Made by a program: the position numbers and the translations under genes. The notes beneath the pieces were generated by a model, which worked only from the letters and a program-made list of their open reading frames with translations, had not been told where the DNA came from and ran no database searches. Below are positions 17,003 through 24,518 of a stretch of 29,715 bases of DNA, piece by piece. Numbering within the stretch: the first letter of the stretch is position 1; each line of letters begins with the position of its first letter. The stretch lies in the IMG/VR virus record IMGVR_UViG_3300009183_000038, positions 1 to 29,715 of that record, one strand, 5' to 3'. Origin of the DNA: a virus.

Positions 17003-17209
17003 ATGACTGATTTAACCATCAAAGTAAAATACAGAATTGGCGACGTAGTCTATTCCCGATCTGACATTGAGGATAGAGTTCGATTCGTAACTGGTTACTT
17101 GGTCAGAAAAGGTGCATTAATTTATATTGTATCTTTGGAGGGCCAAGAAACTTTTTACTACGACTTTGAGTTAATAAGTGACAATGAAAAAATGTTTGGA
17201 AACAACTAA
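17003..17209 (+). CDS. Small conserved-looking protein
   Basis: The product has 68 residues beginning MTDLTIKVKYRIGDVVY, with a small SH3-like beta pattern (RIGDVVYSRSD, then FVTGYLVRKGALIYIVSL and a final FYYDFEL). Similar short proteins occur in Bacteroidota phages, but their role is not known to me. It precedes the putative spanin by ten bases. Confidence 0.6.
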   Translation: MTDLTIKVKYRIGDVVYSRSDIEDRVRFVTGYLVRKGALIYIVSLEGQETFYYDFELISDNEKMFGNN

Positions 17210-17219
17210 TAGAAAACAA

Positions 17220-17738
17220 ATGAAAAACATAATTATCCTTTGTGCAATTATTGCACTTTCCAGTTGCGGTAAACTAAAGCGAATTACTCAAATCAACGAC
17301 ACGGTTGATAAAGTAAAAACAGAAAGCACCACAACCGCTGAGGCAACCATTGTCGAAACAATCGACACGACAATTACACTACGCCCAATCGAAATTAATG
17401 TCGAAAATTCAATCATTGATTTAGTTGATAGTTCACAAATTGTAATCGATACGGACGAACTAGAAGTAAAGCTATCCATTGACACATTGACCAAAAAAGT
17501 AAAGACACAAGCACGGATAAAAGAGCGAATTATACCTGTTAAAAAGACAAAAGTGAGTAGTATTAAATGGGGAGAGGAAAAGAGTTCTAGTATAGTCCAC
17601 AAGGATAATAGTGAAAGGAAAGAAGTTGAGAAACCCAAGGTGACTACCTCATTTACTTGGTGGTTAATCATTGCGTTAATTGCGGCGGGTGGTTTTTTAT
17701 TCCTACGGTTTATGCCTTTTCGAATCACAAGACTATAA
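17220..17738 (+). CDS. Putative unimolecular spanin (lipoprotein with C-terminal TM)
   Basis: From the ATG at 17220 the product has 172 residues. An ATG at 17178 exists, but the later one places a lipoprotein signal at the start: MKNIIILCAIIALSSCGK, lipobox LSSC with Cys16. The middle is polar and Thr/Glu/Lys-rich (residues 25-140), and one membrane segment lies near residues 142-163 (WWLIIALIAAGGFLFLRF) before a short basic end. Outer-membrane lipid anchor plus inner-membrane TM is the layout of T1 gp11-type u-spanins, which fuse the membranes in the last step of lysis. It is the last gene of the lysis cluster, before a terminator. No homology is claimed. Confidence 0.6.
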   Translation: MKNIIILCAIIALSSCGKLKRITQINDTVDKVKTESTTTAEATIVETIDTTITLRPIEINVENSIIDLVDSSQIVIDTDELEVKLSIDTLTKKVKTQARIKERIIPVKKTKVSSIKWGEEKSSSIVHKDNSERKEVEKPKVTTSFTWWLIIALIAAGGFLFLRFMPFRITRL

Positions 17739-17746
17739 AACAAAAA

Positions 17747-17773
17747 CCCCCACAGTTACGCGGGGGCTTTTTT
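17747..17773. terminator. Bidirectional terminator between late and early units
   Basis: CCCCC (17747-17751) pairs with GGGGG (17762-17766). On the plus strand CTTTTTT follows; on the minus strand TTTTTGTTTT follows. The convergent genes end at 17738 (+) and 17792 (-). Confidence 0.85.
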
Positions 17774-17791
17774 CTTGTCGGGTTTTCTGAC

Positions 17792-18829
17792 CTACTTATC
17801 AAACGGCGACTGCATTACTTTGCCAGTCTTTAAATTTAAATAACTGTGGAACCTTTCGTAGTGACCATTTGGTGTTCCATTCGCTGCGCTAACCTCAATG
17901 TGAAATCCTAGCACCGCGTTTTCTTTGGTCAAATCAAAGTCAAATATAAAAGACTTTGCCTCGGTTTCAGTTTCAAACCATTGCGCTTTACATTCGCCAC
18001 CGTCGCCCATAGAGGCCGCGTCGCTTACTTGTTGAGCGGGAACAGGACAATCATTGTAAGCAATCATTTCGATGTCGTAATCTTTTAAAGACTTCATACC
18101 GGTATTGCTTATCATGTTTTTAAAATCAACCAAGTCAGCTCTCATTCCGTTGATGTATGCGCTAAATTCCGTTGGGCTTTCAATAACGGGGAAAATACTT
18201 GTGATATAAGTTGACGGATCGCGTTCCTCACACACCCAATAGTCCGCTTCTTGCGCCTCAACCGTTTCAACTGTCGCGTTCAAATGCCCCGCAATTTGTT
18301 CCTTTGTAAACGGTGTTAGTTCGCCATTAACGGAATAGTATTGAACGGGTACATTGTCGCTTTGCATCACTATCCATTTGCCATCCTGGTTAAATATTTT
18401 CACATTGATTTCAATGTTCTCATAAACAACCATGTCGGATGCCGTGTAATTCTCATAAAATTTGGTAAAGTGAAATTCATTTGCAACCTTTCCCTTGTAT
18501 TCGAAACCATACTCCCAAATCAAATCTTTCACATAGTTTAGGATGTAAACTCCAAAACGCTCCGTTCTTTGGATTGGTGTGAACTTGGTAACGAATCGAT
18601 AAAACGTCGGTACCGGAACACTTGACCTAGGCTTTCCCGCAAATGCCGCCGCGCGTAAGTCGGCTTTGTACTTATCGTTAATTGCTTTTTGCTCGGCCGC
18701 GCTCACTCTTACAAGTTGCTTTGCCGCCGTGTAACTGCCCGTAATTTTCGTGTGGGCAACCACGTTTTTTAGCGCGTCGAACACCTCACTTGGTATTCCG
18801 ATCATTTGCGCGGTTAATTGTTCTGTCAT
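17792..18829 (-). CDS. Unrecognised protein at the end of the early operon (345 aa)
   Basis: The product has 345 residues and I do not recognise it. It starts MTEQLTAQMIGIPSEVFDAL. Residues about 40-60 are charged helix (AAEQKAINDKYKADLRAA); residues 80-200 are aromatic- and strand-rich; the end includes ETEAKSFIFDFDLTKENAVL. There is no signal, TM or known motif. It lies 15 bases after terL and before the terminator, the most promoter-distal gene of the unit. Because it sits after the packaging gene in a unit otherwise made of replication genes, a late or host-takeover role is possible; nothing supports one over the other. Confidence 0.75.
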   Translation of the reverse strand: MTEQLTAQMIGIPSEVFDALKNVVAHTKITGSYTAAKQLVRVSAAEQKAINDKYKADLRAAAFAGKPRSSVPVPTFYRFVTKFTPIQRTERFGVYILNYVKDLIWEYGFEYKGKVANEFHFTKFYENYTASDMVVYENIEINVKIFNQDGKWIVMQSDNVPVQYYSVNGELTPFTKEQIAGHLNATVETVEAQEADYWVCEERDPSTYITSIFPVIESPTEFSAYINGMRADLVDFKNMISNTGMKSLKDYDIEMIAYNDCPVPAQQVSDAASMGDGGECKAQWFETETEAKSFIFDFDLTKENAVLGFHIEVSAANGTPNGHYERFHSYLNLKTGKVMQSPFDK

Positions 18830-18844
18830 TATTGGTGGATTAAA

Positions 18845-20161
18845 TTATTTACTACCTAGTAAAACATAGTTGCCTCGGTTGGGCTTTAAATCAAAGTAAG
18901 CTCTCATCATCATGCTATCTGCTATATCGGGGCTAAAGCCGTGAATACGTTTGATTTCCTCTTTTGGAGTAACGCGGTTCTTTGAATCCGCATCCGACCT
19001 ATACCGCTTTATTGTTTCCAACTCTTTGATAATACGTTCTTTATTTGATGCGGCTAATATACTCAACTTTCCGTTTTCAATAACCTCAGCCAACTTATAA
19101 TAGCACTCTGTTTTTAAATTCACATACTTATCCGCGTGGACGGCTTTTGATCCATTCATAAAACCACGGGCCTTAGTGATGTCCACCGCCCCGCCGCCTA
19201 CCCCATCTTCATCCAGGAGTACATTGGAAAGGCGAACATTGTATTGTTTAACCAAATCTTGTATCTTGGTGCTAGTGTCCACTAAACTACTTCGAACAAG
19301 CTCTATCATATCAACCACCGTCCATCCATTCCAAACAATTAGAATGGTTTTATCGCGGCCAAAACGGGCAACGTCACCTGTAATATAGAACACCCCATCC
19401 CCGATAATTTCATTTCGGAACATTTGATTTAGGTTGAAGGTGTTGAATAGCTTGTCGCTATCGTCATCAAATTCCCAATTGCCCTCGTAAAGACGTTTTC
19501 GGTCATACTCTGGCAATCGTTGTAACGCCTCTAAATAGGATGGGGGCAATTCAGGATTATCGGTTGGCAAGGCTTGAACAAATGCGCGGTGTATTGGCAA
19601 TTCAGAGTTCTTGTTTTTCAAATAAAACTCATTGTATATCCATCCTTTGGAAGGGTTACAGGTCATCAACCCTTTGGGCTTGAGTTGATATTCGTTCAAC
19701 TTGAAACGGCAACGGCTATGGACTATGGACACCGCCTTTTCACTAATTTCGGAAACTTCGTCTAGGAAATAGTCTGTAATCTCAAGGCTTCCCAAATCTT
19801 CGAAATTTGGATCTGATGGGTAACTGAATAAGTCCATCAAATAAATCTCACTTTTATTGAAAAAAGTAATTGTGTTGGATTGCATATTAATAGTGTAATG
19901 CTTTCCGACTTTCAAATCAAGATACTCAGCAACTTCAAAAAATGTTTTAAGAGTTGTTTTTTTAAGGGTGTCTAGTTTACTTCGACCAATGAGCGAACGT
20001 GTGCCTGGATATTTTAGGCGGCGTAAGATTTGCCATGTACACCCAAGACGTGTTTTTCCCGATCCCGCGGAACCGCCGTAAAGAACTTGCTCGACATCAT
20101 TTTCGGTTGCTAGAAAGTCAAGGGCAATTTGCTGACGCGGGAAAAAATTTGGTTCAATCAT
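18845..20161 (-). CDS. terL: Terminase large subunit
   Basis: The product has 438 residues. The ATPase half shows Walker A GGSAGSGKT (29-37), Walker B with Asp134-Glu135 (YFLDEVSE) and the coupling motif around 167-169 (MTCNPS). The nuclease half shows Asp263 (ITGDVARFGRDK), Asp317/Asp319 (VLLDEDGVGGG) and Asp412/Asp415 (SPDIADS), matching the RNaseH-like metal site. It cuts and pumps DNA through the portal (12334-14151). It is on the opposite strand from all structural genes, in the replication operon, which is unusual for timing. It overlaps the winged-helix gene by 8 bases. Confidence 0.95.
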   Translation of the reverse strand: MIEPNFFPRQQIALDFLATENDVEQVLYGGSAGSGKTRLGCTWQILRRLKYPGTRSLIGRSKLDTLKKTTLKTFFEVAEYLDLKVGKHYTINMQSNTITFFNKSEIYLMDLFSYPSDPNFEDLGSLEITDYFLDEVSEISEKAVSIVHSRCRFKLNEYQLKPKGLMTCNPSKGWIYNEFYLKNKNSELPIHRAFVQALPTDNPELPPSYLEALQRLPEYDRKRLYEGNWEFDDDSDKLFNTFNLNQMFRNEIIGDGVFYITGDVARFGRDKTILIVWNGWTVVDMIELVRSSLVDTSTKIQDLVKQYNVRLSNVLLDEDGVGGGAVDITKARGFMNGSKAVHADKYVNLKTECYYKLAEVIENGKLSILAASNKERIIKELETIKRYRSDADSKNRVTPKEEIKRIHGFSPDIADSMMMRAYFDLKPNRGNYVLLGSK

Positions 20162-20432
20162 TCGTTTTTAATTTCCAAACGTGTTCTCTTTTGCCATACA
20201 ACCCAAGTCTTTTTTCTTCTGTCTTAATCAAATGCCCCGCGCTTGTTAGGTCGGTCAAGGTGCGACGAATAGAAGTTATCGGGTATTTACCTAGCAATTG
20301 GAAAATGTGAGAAGGTTGCCACTCCGCAACTCGTTTAAATAGGGATAAGACAATTGTTTCTTGCTTATCGTTTGTTTTAATAGACGCGGACAATTCCGCG
20401 CCTATCTCATTGGTAGTGTTGTAGTAACTCAT
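20154..20432 (-). CDS. Winged-helix DNA-binding protein, terminase small subunit candidate
   Basis: The product has 92 residues. An N-terminal MSYYNTTNEIGAEL is followed by a compact winged-helix: ETIVLSLFKRVAEWQPSHIF, ITSIRRTLTDLTSAGHL (recognition helix) and a wing (GLYGKREHVWKL). Such MSYYNT... proteins are widespread in Bacteroidota phages next to terminase or replication genes. Overlap with terL suggests it may be the small terminase, but a plain transcription regulator is possible. Another TerS candidate is at 27321-27623. Confidence 0.65.
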   Translation of the reverse strand: MSYYNTTNEIGAELSASIKTNDKQETIVLSLFKRVAEWQPSHIFQLLGKYPITSIRRTLTDLTSAGHLIKTEEKRLGLYGKREHVWKLKTND

Positions 20433-20686
20433 TTGTCACCTCCAGTTAGTTCTATTTCTTGTTTTACTTCTTGCCAATAACTTTTAAAATCAGTACAATC
20501 ATTAAAATATTCTTTATAATTTAAATTTTCATTAGCTAATTTATTAATTTCTAATATCTCATCAACTGCTATCAATGCACATTGGATAGCTTGCTCCTTA
20601 CTCATTGATGGCTCTTTTAAGGTATAGTCTTTTGCTTCTGTCCAAAAAAGTTCAATTATGTTCAACGCCTTTTCTTTTGGTTTCAT
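20429..20686 (-). CDS. Small early protein of unknown function (85 aa)
   Basis: The product has 85 residues, mostly helical, with the stretch QAIQCALIAVDEI and an acidic C-terminus. Similar short proteins (KQCALIAVDEI) are common in early clusters of Bacteroidota phages, without known role. It overlaps each neighbour by 4 bases and is translationally coupled. Confidence 0.65.
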   Translation of the reverse strand: MKPKEKALNIIELFWTEAKDYTLKEPSMSKEQAIQCALIAVDEILEINKLANENLNYKEYFNDCTDFKSYWQEVKQEIELTGGDK

Positions 20687-20922
20687 TTGTCACCTCCGTA
20701 TGTTTCGTTGTAGTATTGTTCTGCTGATAACCATATAATCACTTCATCCCACTCTCTTGCAGTTTTATAACCATCACTTTTACCTTCATCAAATGAATTA
20801 ATTATCTGCTCCTTCTCCATTGCTTTGGCTTGTTCAAATGCGTTCAAGGCTTCATTTAAAGTTGCTTCTTGATTATCATTTATCCATCTATAAAGCCATT
20901 CAACCGCAGTTTGTTTTTTCAT
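20683..20922 (-). CDS. Small early protein beginning MKKQTAVEWL
   Basis: An ATG at 21006 would give 107 residues but overlaps the upstream gene by 80 bases; I chose the ATG at 20922, giving 79 residues, because MKKQTAVEWLYRWI is the usual start in this Bacteroidota phage family. It continues with FEQAKAMEKEQIIN and ends SAEQYYNETYGGDK. Helical and acidic; function unknown. The end overlaps the next start by 4 bases. Confidence 0.7.
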   Translation of the reverse strand: MKKQTAVEWLYRWINDNQEATLNEALNAFEQAKAMEKEQIINSFDEGKSDGYKTAREWDEVIIWLSAEQYYNETYGGDK

Positions 20923-20926
20923 TTTG

Positions 20927-21727
20927 TTATTTGATTTGTGATTTAATAAACCATACATAAGCCAGGCGTTTTTGTTCGGAGACGATATAGCCTTGGTACT
21001 TTTCAAAGTTTGTCGGTTGTTGCTTAATCAACTCCCACTTTGTTTTTGTCAACCTATGTTCGTCAAAAACATTTGCCTTGGCTTTACGTCGCCATTCGGC
21101 AACAAGTGTATCGGGGATGTCTTCATCTTTTACGATGCCCTCTTTTACAATCCAGTTCCACATCCTAGGTGCAAACAATTCCGAGCTAAAGTAAATTCCT
21201 TTTTTCGCTTGTTCTAAATGGTCGTTGTAGATTGTGCGTGTAATACTATTGTCCAATGGGATTTCCAATAATGCAACCGAATGATCCTCATGGACAGTTT
21301 TTAAAGCTTGTTGGTTGGCCTTGCGTTGCATTTCAAAATAATTCGACAACACATCCCCGATAAATGATGCGTCGAAGCTTCCGTAGTGATTAGTTTTTGT
21401 GGGCATTGATCCCGCCGCGTTCAATCCAAAAGCATACTCAAACCCCTTGGCGGTAATGCTCATGTAATTGTCGCAACACCATGCGAATAGTTGCGCCGCT
21501 GATTCAGGGCTAGGCAATGCACATCCTATTAACGCGCACACCCGGAGAACGATTTGGTTAAACTCATATTGGTCGCATTCCAATAATAGTTTGTTGTTCT
21601 TTGCCTCTAAGATTTTGCGCTCAATTCCTTTTACCGACGGCGGAATTGAGCAAGGCAGCTGCGTCTTGTCTTGAGATTTTTGAGGTAAGTTTTCCATTTG
21701 TGTCGTTTGATTTAAGTTTGTCTTCAC
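20927..21727 (-). CDS. Early protein of unknown function in the replication module
   Basis: The product has 266 residues (a start at 21697 is also possible). The N-terminal 30 residues are Gln-rich; the middle is helical, with NQIVLRVCALIGCALPSPES, and the end has KANVFDEHRLTKTKWELIKQ. No nuclease, helicase or HTH motif was found. It overlaps the helicase-loader-like gene by 77-107 bases, so the two are coupled. A role in replication is inferred only from this neighbour. Confidence 0.65.
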   Translation of the reverse strand: MKTNLNQTTQMENLPQKSQDKTQLPCSIPPSVKGIERKILEAKNNKLLLECDQYEFNQIVLRVCALIGCALPSPESAAQLFAWCCDNYMSITAKGFEYAFGLNAAGSMPTKTNHYGSFDASFIGDVLSNYFEMQRKANQQALKTVHEDHSVALLEIPLDNSITRTIYNDHLEQAKKGIYFSSELFAPRMWNWIVKEGIVKDEDIPDTLVAEWRRKAKANVFDEHRLTKTKWELIKQQPTNFEKYQGYIVSEQKRLAYVWFIKSQIK

Positions 21728-22109
21728 TTGAGGTAATCCAATTCCGAGCGGCGGCTTTCCAGTCTTTCATTTTATTTTTGCCAACCATCCAACCTTTCGA
21801 TTCGTAAAAGTTAAAAAACTTTTGTCCCTCGGCGGGTAAAATGGTCATGCTAAAATACTCATTTACTTCCTTTAGCGTTGGATTTTTGAATTGTTTGGAA
21901 CCGTTCTTAATGTACCAATCCATTGTCCACTTACCATCTTTCACCTCAAAGATTGCTTTCATTTGCCCCGACATCGGATCAATCATTACATCTTCGTCAT
22001 CCGCCTGGCCATTGCCATCAATTATCAATTGTGCGATGAATAAGTATGTCAGTCGAAATTGCGCCGGTATTACTTGCGCTTTTAAATACATCATTGCTTG
22101 GTTTGTCAT
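21621..22109 (-). CDS. Replication protein, helicase-loader-like C-terminus
   Basis: The product has 162 residues. The C-terminal third contains FFNFYESKGWMVGKNKMKDW followed by KAAARNWI, the 'F..YY...GW.VGK..MKDWKAA.R.W' motif found at the end of phage replication-initiation and helicase-loader proteins. The N-terminal part lacks a recognisable winged helix, so this is a short form. It overlaps the DnaA-like gene (92 bases) and the 266-residue gene. Together they look like an origin-recognition and loading module. No helicase or polymerase is encoded in the window, so the host replisome must be recruited. Confidence 0.6.
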   Translation of the reverse strand: MTNQAMMYLKAQVIPAQFRLTYLFIAQLIIDGNGQADDEDVMIDPMSGQMKAIFEVKDGKWTMDWYIKNGSKQFKNPTLKEVNEYFSMTILPAEGQKFFNFYESKGWMVGKNKMKDWKAAARNWITSSEDKLKSNDTNGKLTSKISRQDAAALLNSAVGKRN

Positions 22110-22509
22110 CTAATATCGATTTGAATTGTTCATATTGTTCTTTAAATGTCTTGTCTGTTTGATACCACCCGTCAAACACTTTAATGGCATTTAAGACGGT
22201 TGCGTGGTCTTTGCCGAATACACGCCCCGCCCTTGTATTTGACCATCCTAACTCTCGAACGGCGTAAACATAAACAAACATTCGGGCGTTTACAACTTCG
22301 CGTTTTCTTAGCTTAGTGAACATTTCCATCTCAAGGCATCCAAAGGTATTGGCCGCTTGTCGGCAAATGCGATACACCGGGCTATCCCCTAGTATCTTGT
22401 TAAACCTCTCCCGTTCCGTTGCAAAATTAGTTACTTTGTTTAAAAGAACAGAGGCTAATTCCCTCTGTTCTTTTGGTATAAGTTGCATCAACTCAATTAG
22501 TGCCGCCAT
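22018..22509 (-). CDS. DnaA domain-IV-like origin-binding protein
   Basis: The product has 163 residues. Residues 70-110 match the DNA-binding domain of bacterial DnaA: NARMFVYVYAVRELG, then RAGRVFGKDHATVLNA with the signature FG(K)DHATV at 98-105 (RDHTTV in DnaA). There is no AAA+ ATPase domain. Residues 1-65 are a helical region with CRQAANTFGC. It probably binds DnaA-like boxes in the phage origin, or blocks host DnaA at its own boxes. Placement beside the helicase-loader-like gene supports an initiator role. No obvious DnaA-box cluster was seen by eye. Confidence 0.75.
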   Translation of the reverse strand: MAALIELMQLIPKEQRELASVLLNKVTNFATERERFNKILGDSPVYRICRQAANTFGCLEMEMFTKLRKREVVNARMFVYVYAVRELGWSNTRAGRVFGKDHATVLNAIKVFDGWYQTDKTFKEQYEQFKSILDDKPSNDVFKSASNTGAISTDILIHRTIDN

Positions 22510-22741
22510 TACTTGCCCCCTTTATCGTTTCATTTAAGATGGATAGTACCTCTTTGGATGATTTGCCTGATGCTTCCATTATTTTTAGTAGGTAAGCAAT
22601 CTTTCCCCCCATCATTGCCAATGGTTCGTGCTTGAGCTTGTCGCCAGTTGGTCGGGATATACCCAAGGCGTTGCAAAAGTCGCCTTGGGTTTTGAATGAA
22701 CTGTTGATTAGATCAGTCCATGGTGTTCGTCTTCTTGTCAT
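22493..22741 (-). CDS. HTH DNA-binding protein
   Basis: The product has 82 residues with one helix-turn-helix near residues 17-37 (KTQGDFCNALGISRPTGDKL), basic N-terminus MTRRRTPW. It could be a transcription regulator of the early promoters or operators at 24066 and 26316; this link is inference. It overlaps the DnaA-like gene by 17 bases. Confidence 0.65.
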   Translation of the reverse strand: MTRRRTPWTDLINSSFKTQGDFCNALGISRPTGDKLKHEPLAMMGGKIAYLLKIMEASGKSSKEVLSILNETIKGASNGGTN

Positions 22742-22750
22742 TTGATTAGG

Positions 22751-23416
22751 TTAAAAAGGTAAATCTGAATAGTCATCCTCAGCCGTTGGTAGTTCTTGAG
22801 GTTTCATAGGTTGAGCAGTTGCAACGCTACGATTTTGCGCTGCCATAGCTGCTTGAAGTCGTCCGTATTCAGGTGTTGCCGCCATTTGGTTTTGTAGAAA
22901 TTCGGGTAAGGAATTGTAAATCTCCCAATCGAACGCGTCGTAACTCAAAATCTTATTCGGGTTGATTTGATCGGGGCAACTCATATTTTTCATTACTGGA
23001 GCAACACTTGAGATGTTCGAAAATGTTTTACCGTCTTTCTCCGTGTGAACTATGGTTAAAGTACATGGCGCACCAAGTAAGTTCGACACATCAAAACGCT
23101 TTGCCTCATCCTCACTAAATGCCTTGCCTCTCCATTGCTCTAAAAACTTTCGAAGTCCCGCCTTTTCGTGCATCGACAAAGTAAATGTTTTTGAGATGGA
23201 CATTGGTTGTTCGCCGTTTTCCGGCTTGAACACACGAAGTTCATTTGGTAATTCAAACGTCAACCGAACCTTTTTGGAGTTCTTAGATTGGCCCTCCCAC
23301 GTTTCGGATACAGTCCCAATTTCTAACATAGAGTAGCATCTAGCCACTTGTAATCCACTTGGGATTAATTCCCTTTCGAAGTTTCCCCCTCCGTTGTTTT
23401 CTGCGATAATTGCCAT
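22751..23416 (-). CDS. Single-stranded DNA-binding protein
   Basis: The product has 221 residues. The N-terminal 160 residues are beta-rich, beginning with ELIPSGLQVARCYSMLEIGT and including KVRLTFELPNELR and GAPCTLTIVHTEKDGKTFSNI, as in phage SSB-like proteins. The C-terminus is disordered and ends DDYSDLPF, the acidic-hydrophobic SSB tail that recruits replication partners. Position near the start of the replication operon fits. It does not look like a bacterial SSB at the N-terminus, so it belongs to a phage type. Confidence 0.8.
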   Translation of the reverse strand: MAIIAENNGGGNFERELIPSGLQVARCYSMLEIGTVSETWEGQSKNSKKVRLTFELPNELRVFKPENGEQPMSISKTFTLSMHEKAGLRKFLEQWRGKAFSEDEAKRFDVSNLLGAPCTLTIVHTEKDGKTFSNISSVAPVMKNMSCPDQINPNKILSYDAFDWEIYNSLPEFLQNQMAATPEYGRLQAAMAAQNRSVATAQPMKPQELPTAEDDYSDLPF

Positions 23417-23444
23417 TTTGTTTTACTTTTTTTTGGGTTATTAT

Positions 23445-23708
23445 TTATGATTCAAATTGTTTCCAAGTTTGGTCGTAGGCTATCACACCCAGGCCCGTTC
23501 TTAATTTTTTCACCGCCGCGTCATTGAGATTGATTCCCTCAAATACTGCGACCTTCATTGTTGGACAAAGCTCACTTAGTTTTTCGATGCGTTGTTCTTT
23601 GGTTAGGTTTTTAGTTGACCAAGTCAAGTTGAAAGCATCAAAGGCGTGTTGTGCCGTGTACCAATTGTGGAGGCTTAGTAAGCCAAACCATTCAGCGCGT
23701 GTTCTCAT
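23445..23708 (-). CDS. Small early protein of unknown function (87 aa)
   Basis: The product has 87 residues, starting MRTRAEWFGLLSLHNWYTAQ and rich in Trp and Leu, with no known motif. It overlaps the gene upstream by 4 bases, and its neighbours are co-oriented. It is early by position. Function unknown. Confidence 0.65.
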   Translation of the reverse strand: MRTRAEWFGLLSLHNWYTAQHAFDAFNLTWSTKNLTKEQRIEKLSELCPTMKVAVFEGINLNDAAVKKLRTGLGVIAYDQTWKQFES

Positions 23709-24037
23709 TTTCGTAACCCCGCTTTAATTTGGTTGTCAAGTAATAATGGAGAATCGGAAGCTAAAAAGTCCTCAACATTTTGTGACCATTTAATAAATAG
23801 TTGGTCGTAGCCGTCACAATCAAAATCGATAGGGCAAGAAAAACCTATCTCGGTAACAATGCTTGATCCCGATGGGATTAATTGAATACGGCAAAATGTA
23901 GGATATTGGCCGAATGTTACCGAAGTTTCGCTAATAATGTGAATACCATTGAATGGTTGAATTTTTGGTGACTTTTCGTAAGTTGCGTCCAACACTACTT
24001 GAGCAAGTTGGACAAATTGTTGAATTGATGTTTTCAT
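23705..24037 (-). CDS. First gene of the minus-strand early operon, unknown function
   Basis: The product has 110 residues, helical at the start (MKTSIQQFVQLAQVVLDATY) then strand-rich (VTFGQYPTFCRIQLIPSG). It follows the early promoter at 24066-24098 and so is expected to be the most strongly expressed product immediately after infection. No family recognised. Small first-transcribed phage proteins often act on the host, but nothing in the sequence says so here. Confidence 0.65.
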   Translation of the reverse strand: MKTSIQQFVQLAQVVLDATYEKSPKIQPFNGIHIISETSVTFGQYPTFCRIQLIPSGSSIVTEIGFSCPIDFDCDGYDQLFIKWSQNVEDFLASDSPLLLDNQIKAGLRK

Positions 24038-24065
24038 TGTGTATCTTTGTTTGTTATTGATAGGG

Positions 24066-24098
24066 CAAATGTAAAGTAAGTTTTATGTTTATTCCAAA
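24066..24098 (-). promoter_or_regulatory. Early promoter of the minus-strand operon
   Basis: On the minus strand TTTG (24095-24098) is followed after 21 bases by TACATTTG (24066-24073), a full match to the Bacteroidota TTTG/TAnnTTTG promoter. Arms TGTAAA and TTTACA (24104-24109 and 24070-24075 on this strand) flank it with a 28-base gap, as at 26305-26344. Confidence 0.85.
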
Positions 24099-24143
24099 TT
24101 TATTTTACATCAAAGCCTAATTTATACGCAATCTAAATAAGGA

Positions 24144-24518
24144 ATGCTGAAAAAAAAGATAGTCAAGGTAGGAAGTGAGGCGGCGGTACAAATGGCCATT
24201 GTTCGTTATATCCGTTTTCAATACCCTCACGTTCTATACTGCGCCACGGCGGGTGGGGTAAGAACATCGTTTATGCAATCCGCCCGTCTTAAGATGACTG
24301 GCTATGTCGCGGGTGTTCCTGATCTACTAATATTTGAACCATCCAATGGTTTTCACGGATTAATGATAGAGGTAAAAAAAGATAAGAACAGTTATCCGAC
24401 TAAGCAACAAAAGGAATGGATTGAGAATTTAAATAAACGAGGATATTCGGCACACGTCGCTAAATCTTTTGAGGATGCAAAAAACGTCATCGATAATTAT
24501 TTCAGCCGCAGTATCTAA
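24144..24518 (+). CDS. VRR-NUC domain nuclease
   Basis: The product has 124 residues, almost all of it one VRR-NUC domain: Glu12-x-x-x-Gln16 (SEAAVQ), GGVR at 37-40, GVPDLLIF with Asp60, then LMIEVKK with Glu76 and Lys78, and a later QQKEW. This is the standalone phage form of the family that nicks or resolves structured DNA. It starts the plus-strand unit divergent from the early operon. No clear plus-strand promoter was found in the 106-base gap, so part of its expression may come by other means. It overlaps the sigma-like gene by 50 bases. Confidence 0.85.
   Translation: MLKKKIVKVGSEAAVQMAIVRYIRFQYPHVLYCATAGGVRTSFMQSARLKMTGYVAGVPDLLIFEPSNGFHGLMIEVKKDKNSYPTKQQKEWIENLNKRGYSAHVAKSFEDAKNVIDNYFSRSI

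Noticed and set aside
17288-17743. 151-codon minus-strand frame opposite the spanin
   Set aside because: Low-complexity Ser/Val-rich antisense of a Thr/Lys-rich gene; it overlaps a better gene with a lipobox and ends in the terminator.
18341-18541. Plus-strand frames across the minus-strand early operon (for example here and at 21841-22113)
   Set aside because: Each is antisense to a coupled minus-strand gene, lacks motifs and has no neighbour on its strand.
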